The notes beneath the pieces are model-generated. The model ran no database searches. It had not been told where the DNA came from and saw only the letters and a program-made list of their open reading frames with translations. The translations under genes were made by a program, and so were the position numbers. Positions 1 to 5,127 of a stretch of DNA of 9,018 bases are shown in pieces (position 1 is the stretch's first letter; the number at the start of each line of letters is the position of its first letter). This DNA is from DATKMG01 sp035541995 (lineage in GTDB: Bacteria > Acidobacteriota > Terriglobia > Versatilivoradales > Versatilivoraceae), in contig DATKMG010000433.1 of assembly GCA_035541995.1 (NCBI GenBank), positions 1 to 9,018 of the forward strand, read 5' to 3'.

Positions 1-416
1 CTTTCAAGGAGCGGGATCTTCAGGCGGGTTTGTTTCAGTGCAATTTCCTGAATCTGGTTGAAATACTCAGCCTGCTGGCGAGCACTCTCCTGCAAAATAG
101 TATTGGCGAGGGTGAAGAAACCGCCTCCAGGGCCGATCTCGTCGGTGTAGGTTCCCTCCACAAACCTCTTGCAAGCCTCGAGCTTGCTCGGGATGTCCCG
201 CCCCAACTGGTCGACATAGACGCAGGGCATATTCAGTTGGCCCACTTTTTCCTTGAGCGTCATCCTGCCCAGCAAATCCTCAACCCGCTTTTCGATGGGT
301 TGGTTTGGATCGTGGTAGATAGGCGATTCGGGAGCTGGTTGTGAGAATTCAGTACTAAGGCAACAGACAAGAGCGAGGATCGTGGCAAAGATCATCAGGA
401 GCTTCCTGGAACACAT
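1..416 (-). CDS. Glycoside hydrolase family 3 protein, exported (N-terminal part only)
   Basis: This is the first 138 codons of a GH3 enzyme (beta-glucosidase or beta-xylosidase type); the rest lies beyond the left edge. Reading the minus strand from the ATG at 416-414 gives a basic N-terminus, a hydrophobic stretch (residues about 6-21, LLMIFATILALVCCLS) typical of a Sec signal, a short linker, then VEDLLGRMTLKEKVGQLN at residues 45-62. That block is the hallmark opening of the GH3 (alpha/beta)8 domain. The frame continues open into the expected downstream region (GGGFF, then many Gln/Ala-rich helical residues, KIPLLE just before where GH3 proteins carry their EGTHG motif). A GAGGTGG ribosome-binding site sits 3 nt upstream of the ATG. 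The Asp nucleophile is in the missing part, so exact specificity cannot be given. A lipoprotein is possible because of the Cys pair at 18-19, but no proper lipobox is seen. Family call is firm; substrate unknown. Confidence 0.88.
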   Translation of the reverse strand, partial: MCSRKLLMIFATILALVCCLSTEFSQPAPESPIYHDPNQPIEKRVEDLLGRMTLKEKVGQLNMPCVYVDQLGRDIPSKLEACKRFVEGTYTDEIGPGGGFFTLANTILQESARQQAEYFNQIQEIALKQTRLKIPLLE

Positions 417-509
417 AAGCCACCTCGAGCGATGTTAGATTGGTGAAGAAGCTATTCCGAAAAATGCAACTGATAGCAAATTGCAAACAAAAAGATTCGT
501 CGAGCCAGT

Positions 510-583
510 CCCTCACCCGCCCTTGTGGAAGTTTCTCAAGCTTCCACCCCTCTCCCACGGGGAGAGGGTCACGGGGGTGAGGG
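510..583. repeat. Nested palindromic repeat (CCCTCACCC ... GGGTGAGGG)
   Basis: Outer arms CCCTCACCC (510-518) and GGGTGAGGG (575-583) are perfect inverted copies. Inside are two further stems: TGGAAG (526-531) with CTTCCA (541-546), and CCCTCTCCC (548-556) with GGGAGAGGG (560-568) across a 3-nt ACG loop. Similar C-rich/G-rich stem pairs are scattered between genes in many environmental bacterial genomes, which suggests a mobile or REP-like intergenic repeat. It lies about 95 nt upstream of the GH3 start and could also act in transcript folding. Confidence 0.65.
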
Positions 584-862
584 GCAGATGTGCATTTCTA
601 CGGCCTTTCATTTCCATTTGAAGGCAACCTGGAATGTGGAGTCGGGGCAAGAAATCCTCTGGACGCTGGTCTCGTCGCGTCCTCAAAATCAATCCGGCCA
701 CATGAATGAAATGGGCAAGCGAGAAACGGCTCAGCCTCGAGGAGAACTGCTGTGCAGTGGTTGTGTCAGCCCCCTAGGCGGCGTTTCGCAGGAGAAGGCT
801 TGATGAGTCATCTCCCCTGTAATTCTCCCCGCAATCTTAAAAGATGCAAAAGGGCCCCATCG

Positions 863-909
863 CGTGTGGGTATGGACACGCTCTGGTAGGGACGCGGTGC
901 TCCGCGTCC
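863..909. repeat. Two adjacent hairpins, including GGACGCGG-TGCT-CCGCGTCC
   Basis: CGTGT (863-867) pairs with ACACG (876-880), and immediately downstream GGACGCGG (890-897) pairs perfectly with CCGCGTCC (902-909) across a TGCT tetraloop. The second stem has a GC-rich 8-bp arm and belongs to a common type of intergenic palindrome in high-copy repeat families. No T-tract follows on either strand, so a rho-independent terminator is unlikely. Confidence 0.6.
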
Positions 910-1100
910 AGCTTGAGTTTCCGATTACGGACGCGCGGCAGCGCCTCCCCACCCTTGAGATTTTTCACACCTTCTGGTGCGTTCCCCAGCCAAAGACTAT
1001 CGCGGAGCAGAATGCCAATCAAGCGGGAATTCTTTAATGTGCTTCCGACTATGTGCTTCGGGTGCAATTGCAAGTGGCGGACAATCTGAACCTCGACAGT

Positions 1101-1320
1101 TCTACGTCCCGAAGGGACAAAGGAGATTAGCCAGGGGCAAGCCCAATGGCGCGCAGCCCCTGGAACATGTCTTTTAAAAAGAGGGCACCCTGGAGGGGTG
1201 CCAGGAGTGTCTCGGACCCCTCAGTTTGCTACCGCGTTTCGAATCAGTTCCGACTTGTATCGCGGCGAACATTGTCGCCACTCAACCGCTGGCTAACTTC
1301 TGTCGTCCTTTCAGGACATC
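1101..1320. repeat. Degenerate composite repeat of short palindromes
   Basis: Four short inverted repeats lie in series: GTCCC-GAA-GGGAC (1106-1118), CCAGGGGC (1131-1138) with GCCCCTGG (1156-1163), GGCACCC (1184-1190) with GGGTGCC (1196-1202), and GTCCT-TTC-AGGAC (1305-1317). The order and wording (tcccgaaggga, then an 'agattagccaggggcaagccc' type block split by mismatches, then a 'ggcaccc...gggtgccaggagtgtctcg' type block, then a 'tcgtcctttcaggac' type end) fit, from memory, a repeat family widespread in environmental bacterial genomes; here it appears decayed. It carries no recognisable transposase and probably no protein. Confidence 0.55.
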
Positions 1321-1363
1321 TACGGCCCTTCCCGTCCGCTACTTTTGATTGCAACCTGTGTTT

Positions 1364-1379
1364 CCGACAATGTTGTCGG
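1364..1379. promoter_or_regulatory. 16-bp dyad, possible operator for the SRA-HNH gene
   Basis: CCGACAA (1364-1370) and TTGTCGG (1373-1379) are perfect 7-bp arms around a central TG. The compact spacing is typical of a homodimeric regulator site rather than a terminator. It overlaps the candidate -35 box at 1373-1378, so a bound protein would block transcription of the nuclease gene that begins about 75 nt downstream. The half-site TCCGACAA recurs at 1467-1474 inside the start of the gene. No regulator gene is visible in the window, so the operator role is inference. Confidence 0.35.
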
Positions 1380-1401
1380 TGGAGATGGAATCTGCTATAT
1401 C
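1373..1401 (+). promoter_or_regulatory. Candidate sigma70-type promoter for the SRA-HNH gene
   Basis: TTGTCG (1373-1378) and TATATC (1396-1401) are separated by 17 nt and each match 4 of 6 consensus bases. The -10 box ends about 54 nt before the first in-frame ATG of the nuclease gene at 1455. The match is moderate and such pairs occur by chance; the location in the only AT-richer part of the upstream region supports it. Confidence 0.3.
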
Positions 1402-1454
1402 TGGCAATACGGCTGACGTGTTATTTAGGGCGAAAAGGTCTCAGATGATTTTGT

Positions 1455-2540
1455 ATGAGAAAGAACTCCGACAAAGGCAGATTAGTAGGTCTACCTACAC
1501 GATGGTCATCACTTTACATGTCTTTGACAGCTTTCGTCCGGGCAGCTAGGAAAGGCAGGTTAAGAAAAGCGAAAGGCTGTCCTCCCAAGTGTGTAATCGG
1601 CACTTTCAAGACACCTTTGAGTTTGGGTTTGAGTTCTGGGTATTCAATTGAGGATATATGCACCTTCTATACCACCAGGCGATGGGTCCCTGGGTGTGTC
1701 CAGCCATTTGAAGACGCTTATCAAGAATTTTACCGGGACCTTGCTTTTGAAGACTCAATCTCTGAATACCTCGTAAAGGAGCGGTGTGACAATATGGATG
1801 TGGATGACATTATCAGTTACGACCAGCTAGTTATAGAAGAGAACTCTCATCTTCAGAAGGGCATGAATTTCGGGGTGGGTAAGAATTATTCCGTCTTATT
1901 GATGTCTCTCCGCCAAAATGCTCCTTATGAAGATGTAATGGATGAAAGAACCGGTACACTCATTTATGAGGGGCACGACCAGCCTCAGACTGAAGCTTGC
2001 CCTGACCCTAAGCTGGTGGACCAACCTATGACTACGCCGAGTGGCGCCTGGACAGAAAATGGAAAGTTCTTCCGAGCCACAGTTGATTTGAAAAGTGGCC
2101 TCCTTGAAGAACCGGAGTTAGTGAAAGTATATGAAAAAATCTCCAAAGGGGTTTGGTGTTATAAGGGTTTCTTCGAACTTATAGACGGTCAGATTGTGTC
2201 AGACGGAAGAAGACGAGTATTCAAATTTAGATTAAAGCCTGTGACGAAGGTCCCTTTTGGGCGTCCGAAGGAGTTGCCACATCTTAGGCTCATCCCAAGC
2301 GGGGTGAAAGTCGAAGTGTGGAGACGCGACGGCGGAAAGTGTGTAATATGCGGTTCGCAGAAGAACCTTCATTACGACCACGAAATTCCATTCTCTAAAG
2401 GTGGAAGTGGCATGACGGCCGACAATGTTAGATTGTTATGTGCCAAACATAACTTGGAAAAATCTGACAAAATCATCTCCCTTATGCCTTGGATTTACTT
2501 AGGAGGAAAGGCAGCAGTCGTTTTTCGCTCTGGTCATTGA
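1455..2540 (+). CDS. Predicted modification-dependent restriction endonuclease, SRA/YDG-like + HNH
   Basis: 361 residues. Residues about 40-110 form an unassigned N-terminal region (IEDICTFYTTRRWVPGC, then an acidic helix). Residues about 138-262 look like an SRA/YDG domain: GVGKNYSVLLMSLR at 140-153, TGTLIYEGHD at 166-175 (counterpart of the YDG loop), FFRA at 205-208, and VYEKISKGVWCYKGFFEL at 225-242. SRA domains flip and read 5-methyl- or hydroxymethylcytosine. Residues 277-336 are an HNH nuclease: KVEVWRRD, zinc-type C296/C299, H306-Y-D-H309, N324 and C329-H332-N333. The order base-reader then nuclease is that of type IV-like enzymes that cut modified (often phage) DNA. The start is uncertain: the ATG at 1455 lacks a good ribosome site, and the ATG at 1518 (residue 22) is an alternative. 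The DNA looks more AT-rich than neighbouring genes and the gene stands alone on its strand, suggesting horizontal acquisition. No cognate methyltransferase is present, as expected for a type IV enzyme. Confidence 0.85.
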   Translation: MRKNSDKGRLVGLPTRWSSLYMSLTAFVRAARKGRLRKAKGCPPKCVIGTFKTPLSLGLSSGYSIEDICTFYTTRRWVPGCVQPFEDAYQEFYRDLAFEDSISEYLVKERCDNMDVDDIISYDQLVIEENSHLQKGMNFGVGKNYSVLLMSLRQNAPYEDVMDERTGTLIYEGHDQPQTEACPDPKLVDQPMTTPSGAWTENGKFFRATVDLKSGLLEEPELVKVYEKISKGVWCYKGFFELIDGQIVSDGRRRVFKFRLKPVTKVPFGRPKELPHLRLIPSGVKVEVWRRDGGKCVICGSQKNLHYDHEIPFSKGGSGMTADNVRLLCAKHNLEKSDKIISLMPWIYLGGKAAVVFRSGH

Positions 2541-2575
2541 GATCTCGCTCTTTTCAAAGTTGTCAATTGGTTCCC

Positions 2576-2627
2576 CTAATTATCACCTCTTGGCGGAAGA
2601 AGGTGTTCCTCCTAACCAGGGAATTAG
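2576..2627. terminator. Weak stem-loop downstream of the SRA-HNH gene
   Basis: CTAATT (2576-2581) pairs with AATTAG (2622-2627), and inside CACCT (2584-2588) pairs with AGGTG (2601-2605). A second small hairpin CGAAC-CCCTTA-GTTCG lies at 2662-2677. Either could end the nuclease transcript, but neither is followed by a clear T-run, so this is a low-confidence terminator candidate. Confidence 0.2.
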
Positions 2628-2691
2628 TCAAGTCCGGGAGCTTGGTTTGTGGATTTTGGGACGAACCCCTTAGTTCGGCGATTGCCCGCAA

Positions 2692-2790
2692 TTAACTCAC
2701 CAGCAACGATACGATCTTCCCGGCCGCATCCACCCGATAGACCGCAAGGCAGGTCCGGCTCCAAGCAAGAAGTCCATCTGTAATGACCTC
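2692..2790 (-). pseudogene. Coding-like 32-codon tail after the VIT stop, possible gene remnant
   Basis: Directly after the TGA of the transporter gene, in the same minus-strand frame, 32 codons run open to a TAA at 2694-2692. The peptide has well-formed protein character (VITDGLLAWSRTCLAVYR, then DAAGKIVSLLVS), with alternating hydrophobic residues like a closing beta-hairpin. It has no start codon of its own and is not part of the VIT fold, whose last membrane helix ends at the TGA. It could be the 3' relic of a deleted gene or, less likely, a stop-codon read-through extension. The parent family is not recognised. Confidence 0.3.
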
Positions 2791-3486
2791 TCACGAAATA
2801 GCCTTGGCAATTGCAAACGCTGCAAAGGCCGCAATTCCACCGACCAGTAGAGTTTGAATTCCACTCCGGAGGCGAGACGTTCCCGTAAAGTGGCCCTTGA
2901 TATAGCCAAAGAGTCCCAGGGCGAACAAGGTGAAAATGACGGAAAAGGAAAGGGCCGTTCCGGCGACTTTCACGAGCATATAGGGGGAAAGCGGAATCAA
3001 TCCCCCCGCAATGTAAGCACCTGCAATGGTGATCGCGCTGGAGAGGGCCCGTTTCGGATCCGGTTTTTCTAGCCCCAGTTCAAAGCGCATCATGAAGTCA
3101 ATCCAGGCTTCTGGCCGCCTCTTCAGCGCCTCCACAACTGGTAGGCTCTCTTCGGCCGTGAGGCCATAGGCTTGAAAAACTTCCGAGATTTCTTGCGCCT
3201 CAACTTCAGGAATCTCGTTGACCTCCCGCTGTTCCCGCCGTCGTTCGCTGGAATAGTGTTCGGCATCGCTTTTTGCTGCCAGGTAGCCGCCCAACCCCAT
3301 CGCAATGGACCCCGCAGCAATTTCCGCCAGACCGGCTGTGACGATGATTCCGGTGGCCGCTGTTGCCCCGCTCAAACCGGCGGCCAGGGCAAATGGGACG
3401 GTCAATCCGTCGGACATGCCGATGATGATGTCCCGAACGGTTTCCGAGGAAGTAAAATGGCTCTCAACGTGTGGTGTCACAGGCAT
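2791..3486 (-). CDS. VIT1/CCC1-family Fe2+/Mn2+ transporter
   Basis: 231-residue integral membrane protein of the vacuolar iron transporter family (formerly DUF125), which moves Fe2+ and Mn2+ out of the cytosol in exchange for protons. TM1 is about 17-40 (TVRDIIIGMSDGLTVPFALA), TM2 about 46-70, then a charged cytosolic helical insert (about 73-143), then three more membrane segments (about 147-168, 171-194 and 209-230). With a constant offset of 17, the residues known from the Eucalyptus VIT1 structure are all present: D26 and M63 in the transport path; E85, E88, E96, E99, M132, M133 and E136 in the cytosolic metal-binding domain. It is therefore likely a functional metal exporter or detoxifier. 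A GGCGGAAG stretch about 7 nt upstream of the ATG may serve as ribosome site. The 109-nt gap to the upstream URO-D gene suggests separate transcription; no metal-responsive box was recognised. Confidence 0.9.
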   Translation of the reverse strand: MPVTPHVESHFTSSETVRDIIIGMSDGLTVPFALAAGLSGATAATGIIVTAGLAEIAAGSIAMGLGGYLAAKSDAEHYSSERRREQREVNEIPEVEAQEISEVFQAYGLTAEESLPVVEALKRRPEAWIDFMMRFELGLEKPDPKRALSSAITIAGAYIAGGLIPLSPYMLVKVAGTALSFSVIFTLFALGLFGYIKGHFTGTSRLRSGIQTLLVGGIAAFAAFAIAKAIS

Positions 3487-3595
3487 GGGTGTCTTCCGCC
3501 TTTCAAATGCGTTGTGTTCGATTCTCTAATCACACTCTACGGTTCGTACGGCGTGACAATCAGAGCTAATGCTTGAGACCCCTTCGTGCGGTGAA

Positions 3596-4699
3596 TCAAG
3601 GGCAGGGCTGCTTGATTTGATGAGTACCTGCTTGGATCGGATACCAGCCATAGCGCCTGACGGTTTCGTACATCCGCAAGGCATTTTCTACCGGGACCAG
3701 GTCATGGACTTCACTGGAGGAACCAATGAGGATTCCGCCCTGAGGGCCGATCTTCTCGATCAGTTCCAGGGTTTCCTTCTCGACGTCTTCCGCCGTGCCA
3801 TGCGGGAGAGTGACCTCGCAGCAGACGTTGCCGAATAAGAGAGTACGCGGATAATTGCGTCTGATCTCAAAAATGTCATTGCAGCCGTTTCTCTCGATTG
3901 GGTTAAACCCGTCAGCACCCAGTTCATTAACAATGATGGGCAAAAGCTGCCTGGCCCTCCCATCGGTATGGTAGAGAAGCTTCATTCCCCTCTCTTTGAT
4001 CGGTTGCGCAATTCGCTTCCATAGAGGCAGGGCCTTGCTACGGATGAAATCCAAACTGAAGAGCGGGCCACTCTTCCCGGCAATGTCTTCACCCATGAAA
4101 AGCATGGGAGCGGTAGAATTCTCAGCAAACACCTCAGCCACGTACTGGGAAAAAGTTGCACAAACTTCCATTAGGCGGTCAACCAATTCGGGAGCATCGT
4201 AAATGGCCTGGCAGAACAATTCCATATCGGCAAACATACAGGCATCCGTGATCGGTCCTTCCACCGCACCGATATAGACGACGTCAAAGAAGTCACAGGC
4301 CTGTTTGATGGATTTCAATTCTGCGACATACCATTCTTCGACTTCGTTCTTCCGGGGCATCTTGGGCATGTTCTTCTCAAGCCCTTTGAGATCGTGAAAG
4401 GGGCGTCCGGCAATCCAGGCCGTTCCTCCCGTTTGGACTACCTTCCAGTTTTCTGGGTTCACACCAAAAAAACGGATCCAGTCCCTAATTTTTGAACCCA
4501 CCCAATGGTTTTCAGGATCATAGATGCCTCGGATCACATCCAGCCCGATCCGATTGGCCATCCGGGCATTGCGCTCAATCAAAGTGCCCTCGCCGCCGAA
4601 TTGCTCCAGCAATCGGCGATGGTCAATGACGTCATAAGTCATCAGACGATCGGGGATTTCCCAGTTGACGGTTTTCACAAACCGTTGGTAGTTGTTCAT
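3596..4699 (-). CDS. Uroporphyrinogen decarboxylase (URO-D) superfamily protein, not HemE
   Basis: 367 residues with the URO-D/MtaA TIM-barrel layout: an opening like RFVKTVNWEIPDR (6-18), VEGPITDACMFAD in the middle, then LLYHTDGRARQLLPIIVNELGADGFNPIE from about residue 240 and a closing SSEVHDLVPVENALRMYE. The HemE substrate-binding MRQAGR block is missing, so it does not make coproporphyrinogen. The methyltransferase branch (MtaA, CmuA) uses an H-x-C zinc motif at the HTDG position (H244, D246 here); the Cys is replaced by Asp. Related proteins are common in sugar-degradation clusters of environmental bacteria, but their reaction is unknown to me; a methyl- or other C1-transfer role is only a suggestion. 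Start: ATG at 4699 fits the family N-terminus; an in-frame GTG at 4720 would add seven residues. Same strand as the dhaK-dhaL-GH36 operon, but separated from GH36 by about 430 nt of repeat DNA. Confidence 0.87.
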   Translation of the reverse strand: MNNYQRFVKTVNWEIPDRLMTYDVIDHRRLLEQFGGEGTLIERNARMANRIGLDVIRGIYDPENHWVGSKIRDWIRFFGVNPENWKVVQTGGTAWIAGRPFHDLKGLEKNMPKMPRKNEVEEWYVAELKSIKQACDFFDVVYIGAVEGPITDACMFADMELFCQAIYDAPELVDRLMEVCATFSQYVAEVFAENSTAPMLFMGEDIAGKSGPLFSLDFIRSKALPLWKRIAQPIKERGMKLLYHTDGRARQLLPIIVNELGADGFNPIERNGCNDIFEIRRNYPRTLLFGNVCCEVTLPHGTAEDVEKETLELIEKIGPQGGILIGSSSEVHDLVPVENALRMYETVRRYGWYPIQAGTHQIKQPCP

Positions 4700-4756
4700 G
4701 CGCCTAAAGTTCACCGCCACTGAAAGCAGTCACACGTGAAAAACCCAGGGGGTCAT

Positions 4757-4815
4757 ATTCGTCCTCGTTCTCGGCGTCGTAATCAAAAGGCTCTCTGTCG
4801 AGGACTATCACGATC
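4757..4815. repeat. Low-complexity TCGTCCTCG-type repeat with inverted arms
   Basis: The plus strand reads as strings of gtc/ctc/ttc/atc triplets and the minus strand as gac/gag/gat, so minus-strand translations look acidic (DYDAENEDEYD). GTCCTCG (4761-4767) is inverted as CGAGGAC (4799-4805). From memory, similar degenerate triplet DNA is frequent in intergenic regions of several environmental phyla. It is probably non-coding. Confidence 0.35.
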
Positions 4816-4859
4816 TTCAAGAGAGAGTGCCCCATGACCTTTCTCAGGTCACCAAGGTC

Positions 4860-4990
4860 AATGAAAATGGCAGATTGGGGGGGAGTGTGGGAGCCGATCT
4901 CCGAGCGGCGATGAGTTTCGACTCGGAGGTCGCCGCGCAGGGTGACAGCGGTCACACGCGCTACTCCCACATTAAAACCGCATTTTCATT
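4860..4990. mobile_element. MITE-like 131-bp element with nested inverted repeats
   Basis: The ends are exact 10-bp inverted copies: AATGAAAATG (4860-4869) and CATTTTCATT (4981-4990). Further in, GTGGGAG (4887-4893) matches CTCCCAC (4964-4970), and the centre has GCGGCGA (4905-4911) with TCGCCGC (4930-4936). Matching stops right outside the ends, which defines sharp boundaries. Size, terminal inverted repeats, central hairpin and lack of coding capacity fit a non-autonomous miniature element mobilised by a transposase elsewhere. No clear target-site duplication was seen. The central hairpin, GAGCGGCGA...GGTCGCCGC, resembles intergenic repeats I associate with Verrucomicrobia-like genomes (memory only). 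Confidence 0.6.
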
Positions 4991-5107
4991 CATAAAAGTC
5001 GTTCTAACCTTTCAGGGATTCCTCGCCAATTAGAATGCTGGAGGACTGGGAGTATGACCCCCTTGGCAACGAGGCCAAAGTACAAGAGCGCCTCACTGAG
5101 TTCGGTC

Positions 5108-5127
5108 CTCCAAATGGAGCGCCGCTC
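5108..5127. repeat. Small overlapping palindromes directly after the GH36 stop codon
   Basis: CTCCA-AA-TGGAG (5108-5119) and GAGCG-C-CGCTC (5117-5127) share bases, so only one can form at a time. They begin right after the GH36 TGA (5130-5128). No T-run follows on the minus strand, so this may slow RNA decay or end transcription weakly rather than be a classical terminator. Confidence 0.3.

Larger units (their letters stand above)
417..1454. other. Gene-free, palindrome-rich intergenic region
   Basis: About 1 kb between the divergent GH3 and SRA-HNH genes. All open frames here are short, overlap each other on both strands, and lack any recognisable domain, so I do not call genes. The stretch holds a nested palindrome (510-583), a small hairpin ACTGC-TGT-GCAGT (746-758), two hairpins at 863-909, a degenerate composite repeat (1101-1320), and a 16-bp perfect-arm dyad (1364-1379) plus a candidate promoter just before the nuclease gene. 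Roughly 600-740 and 920-1100 show nothing I can name. Confidence 0.7.
4748..5062. repeat. Outer imperfect inverted repeat bracketing the 131-bp element
   Basis: GGGGGTCATA (4748-4757) is the exact reverse complement of TATGACCCCC (5053-5062). A second matched pair lies beside it: GTCCTC (4761-4766) and GAGGAC (5041-5046). The ends therefore read alike toward the outside (GAGGAC, a few variable bases, TATGACCCCC, then T(T)GG). On the left arm the minus strand, and on the right arm the plus strand, encode the same YDPLG string. This could mark the ends of an older, larger insertion into which the 131-bp element later jumped, or two oppositely oriented copies of one repeat. Confidence 0.45.
4700..5127. 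other. Repeat-filled intergenic region between GH36 and URO-D genes
   Basis: About 430 nt without a convincing gene. It holds a nested inverted-repeat element (4860-4990), a larger imperfect inverted repeat that brackets it (about 4744-5066), a stretch of TCGTCCTCG-type trinucleotide-like DNA (about 4757-4815), and small hairpins right after the GH36 stop (5108-5127). An 88-codon minus-strand frame (4970-4704) crosses it but is mostly the translation of these repeats. Any promoter for the URO-D gene must lie here; none was clear. Confidence 0.65.

Noticed and set aside
30..344. Plus-strand 104-codon frame
   Set aside because: It is the antisense shadow of the GH3 N-terminus, which has a ribosome site, signal peptide and family motif.
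890..909. Rho-independent terminator
   Set aside because: Strong stem but no T-tract on either strand and no gene ending nearby.
510..1320. CRISPR array
   Set aside because: The palindromes differ from one another in sequence and spacing; there is no repeated unit with regular spacers and no cas gene.
837..1448. Overlapping frames of 66-100 codons on both strands (844-1089, 837-1073, 1146-1448)
   Set aside because: They translate palindromic repeats, conflict with each other and show no domain or ribosome site.
4704..4970. 88-codon minus-strand frame ending 4 nt before the URO-D start
   Set aside because: Its first half is translation of the 131-bp inverted-repeat element and its second half is mostly the acidic triplet-like repeat; it starts at a GTG with no ribosome site and has no recognisable domain. 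The neat spacing to the next gene is probably chance.
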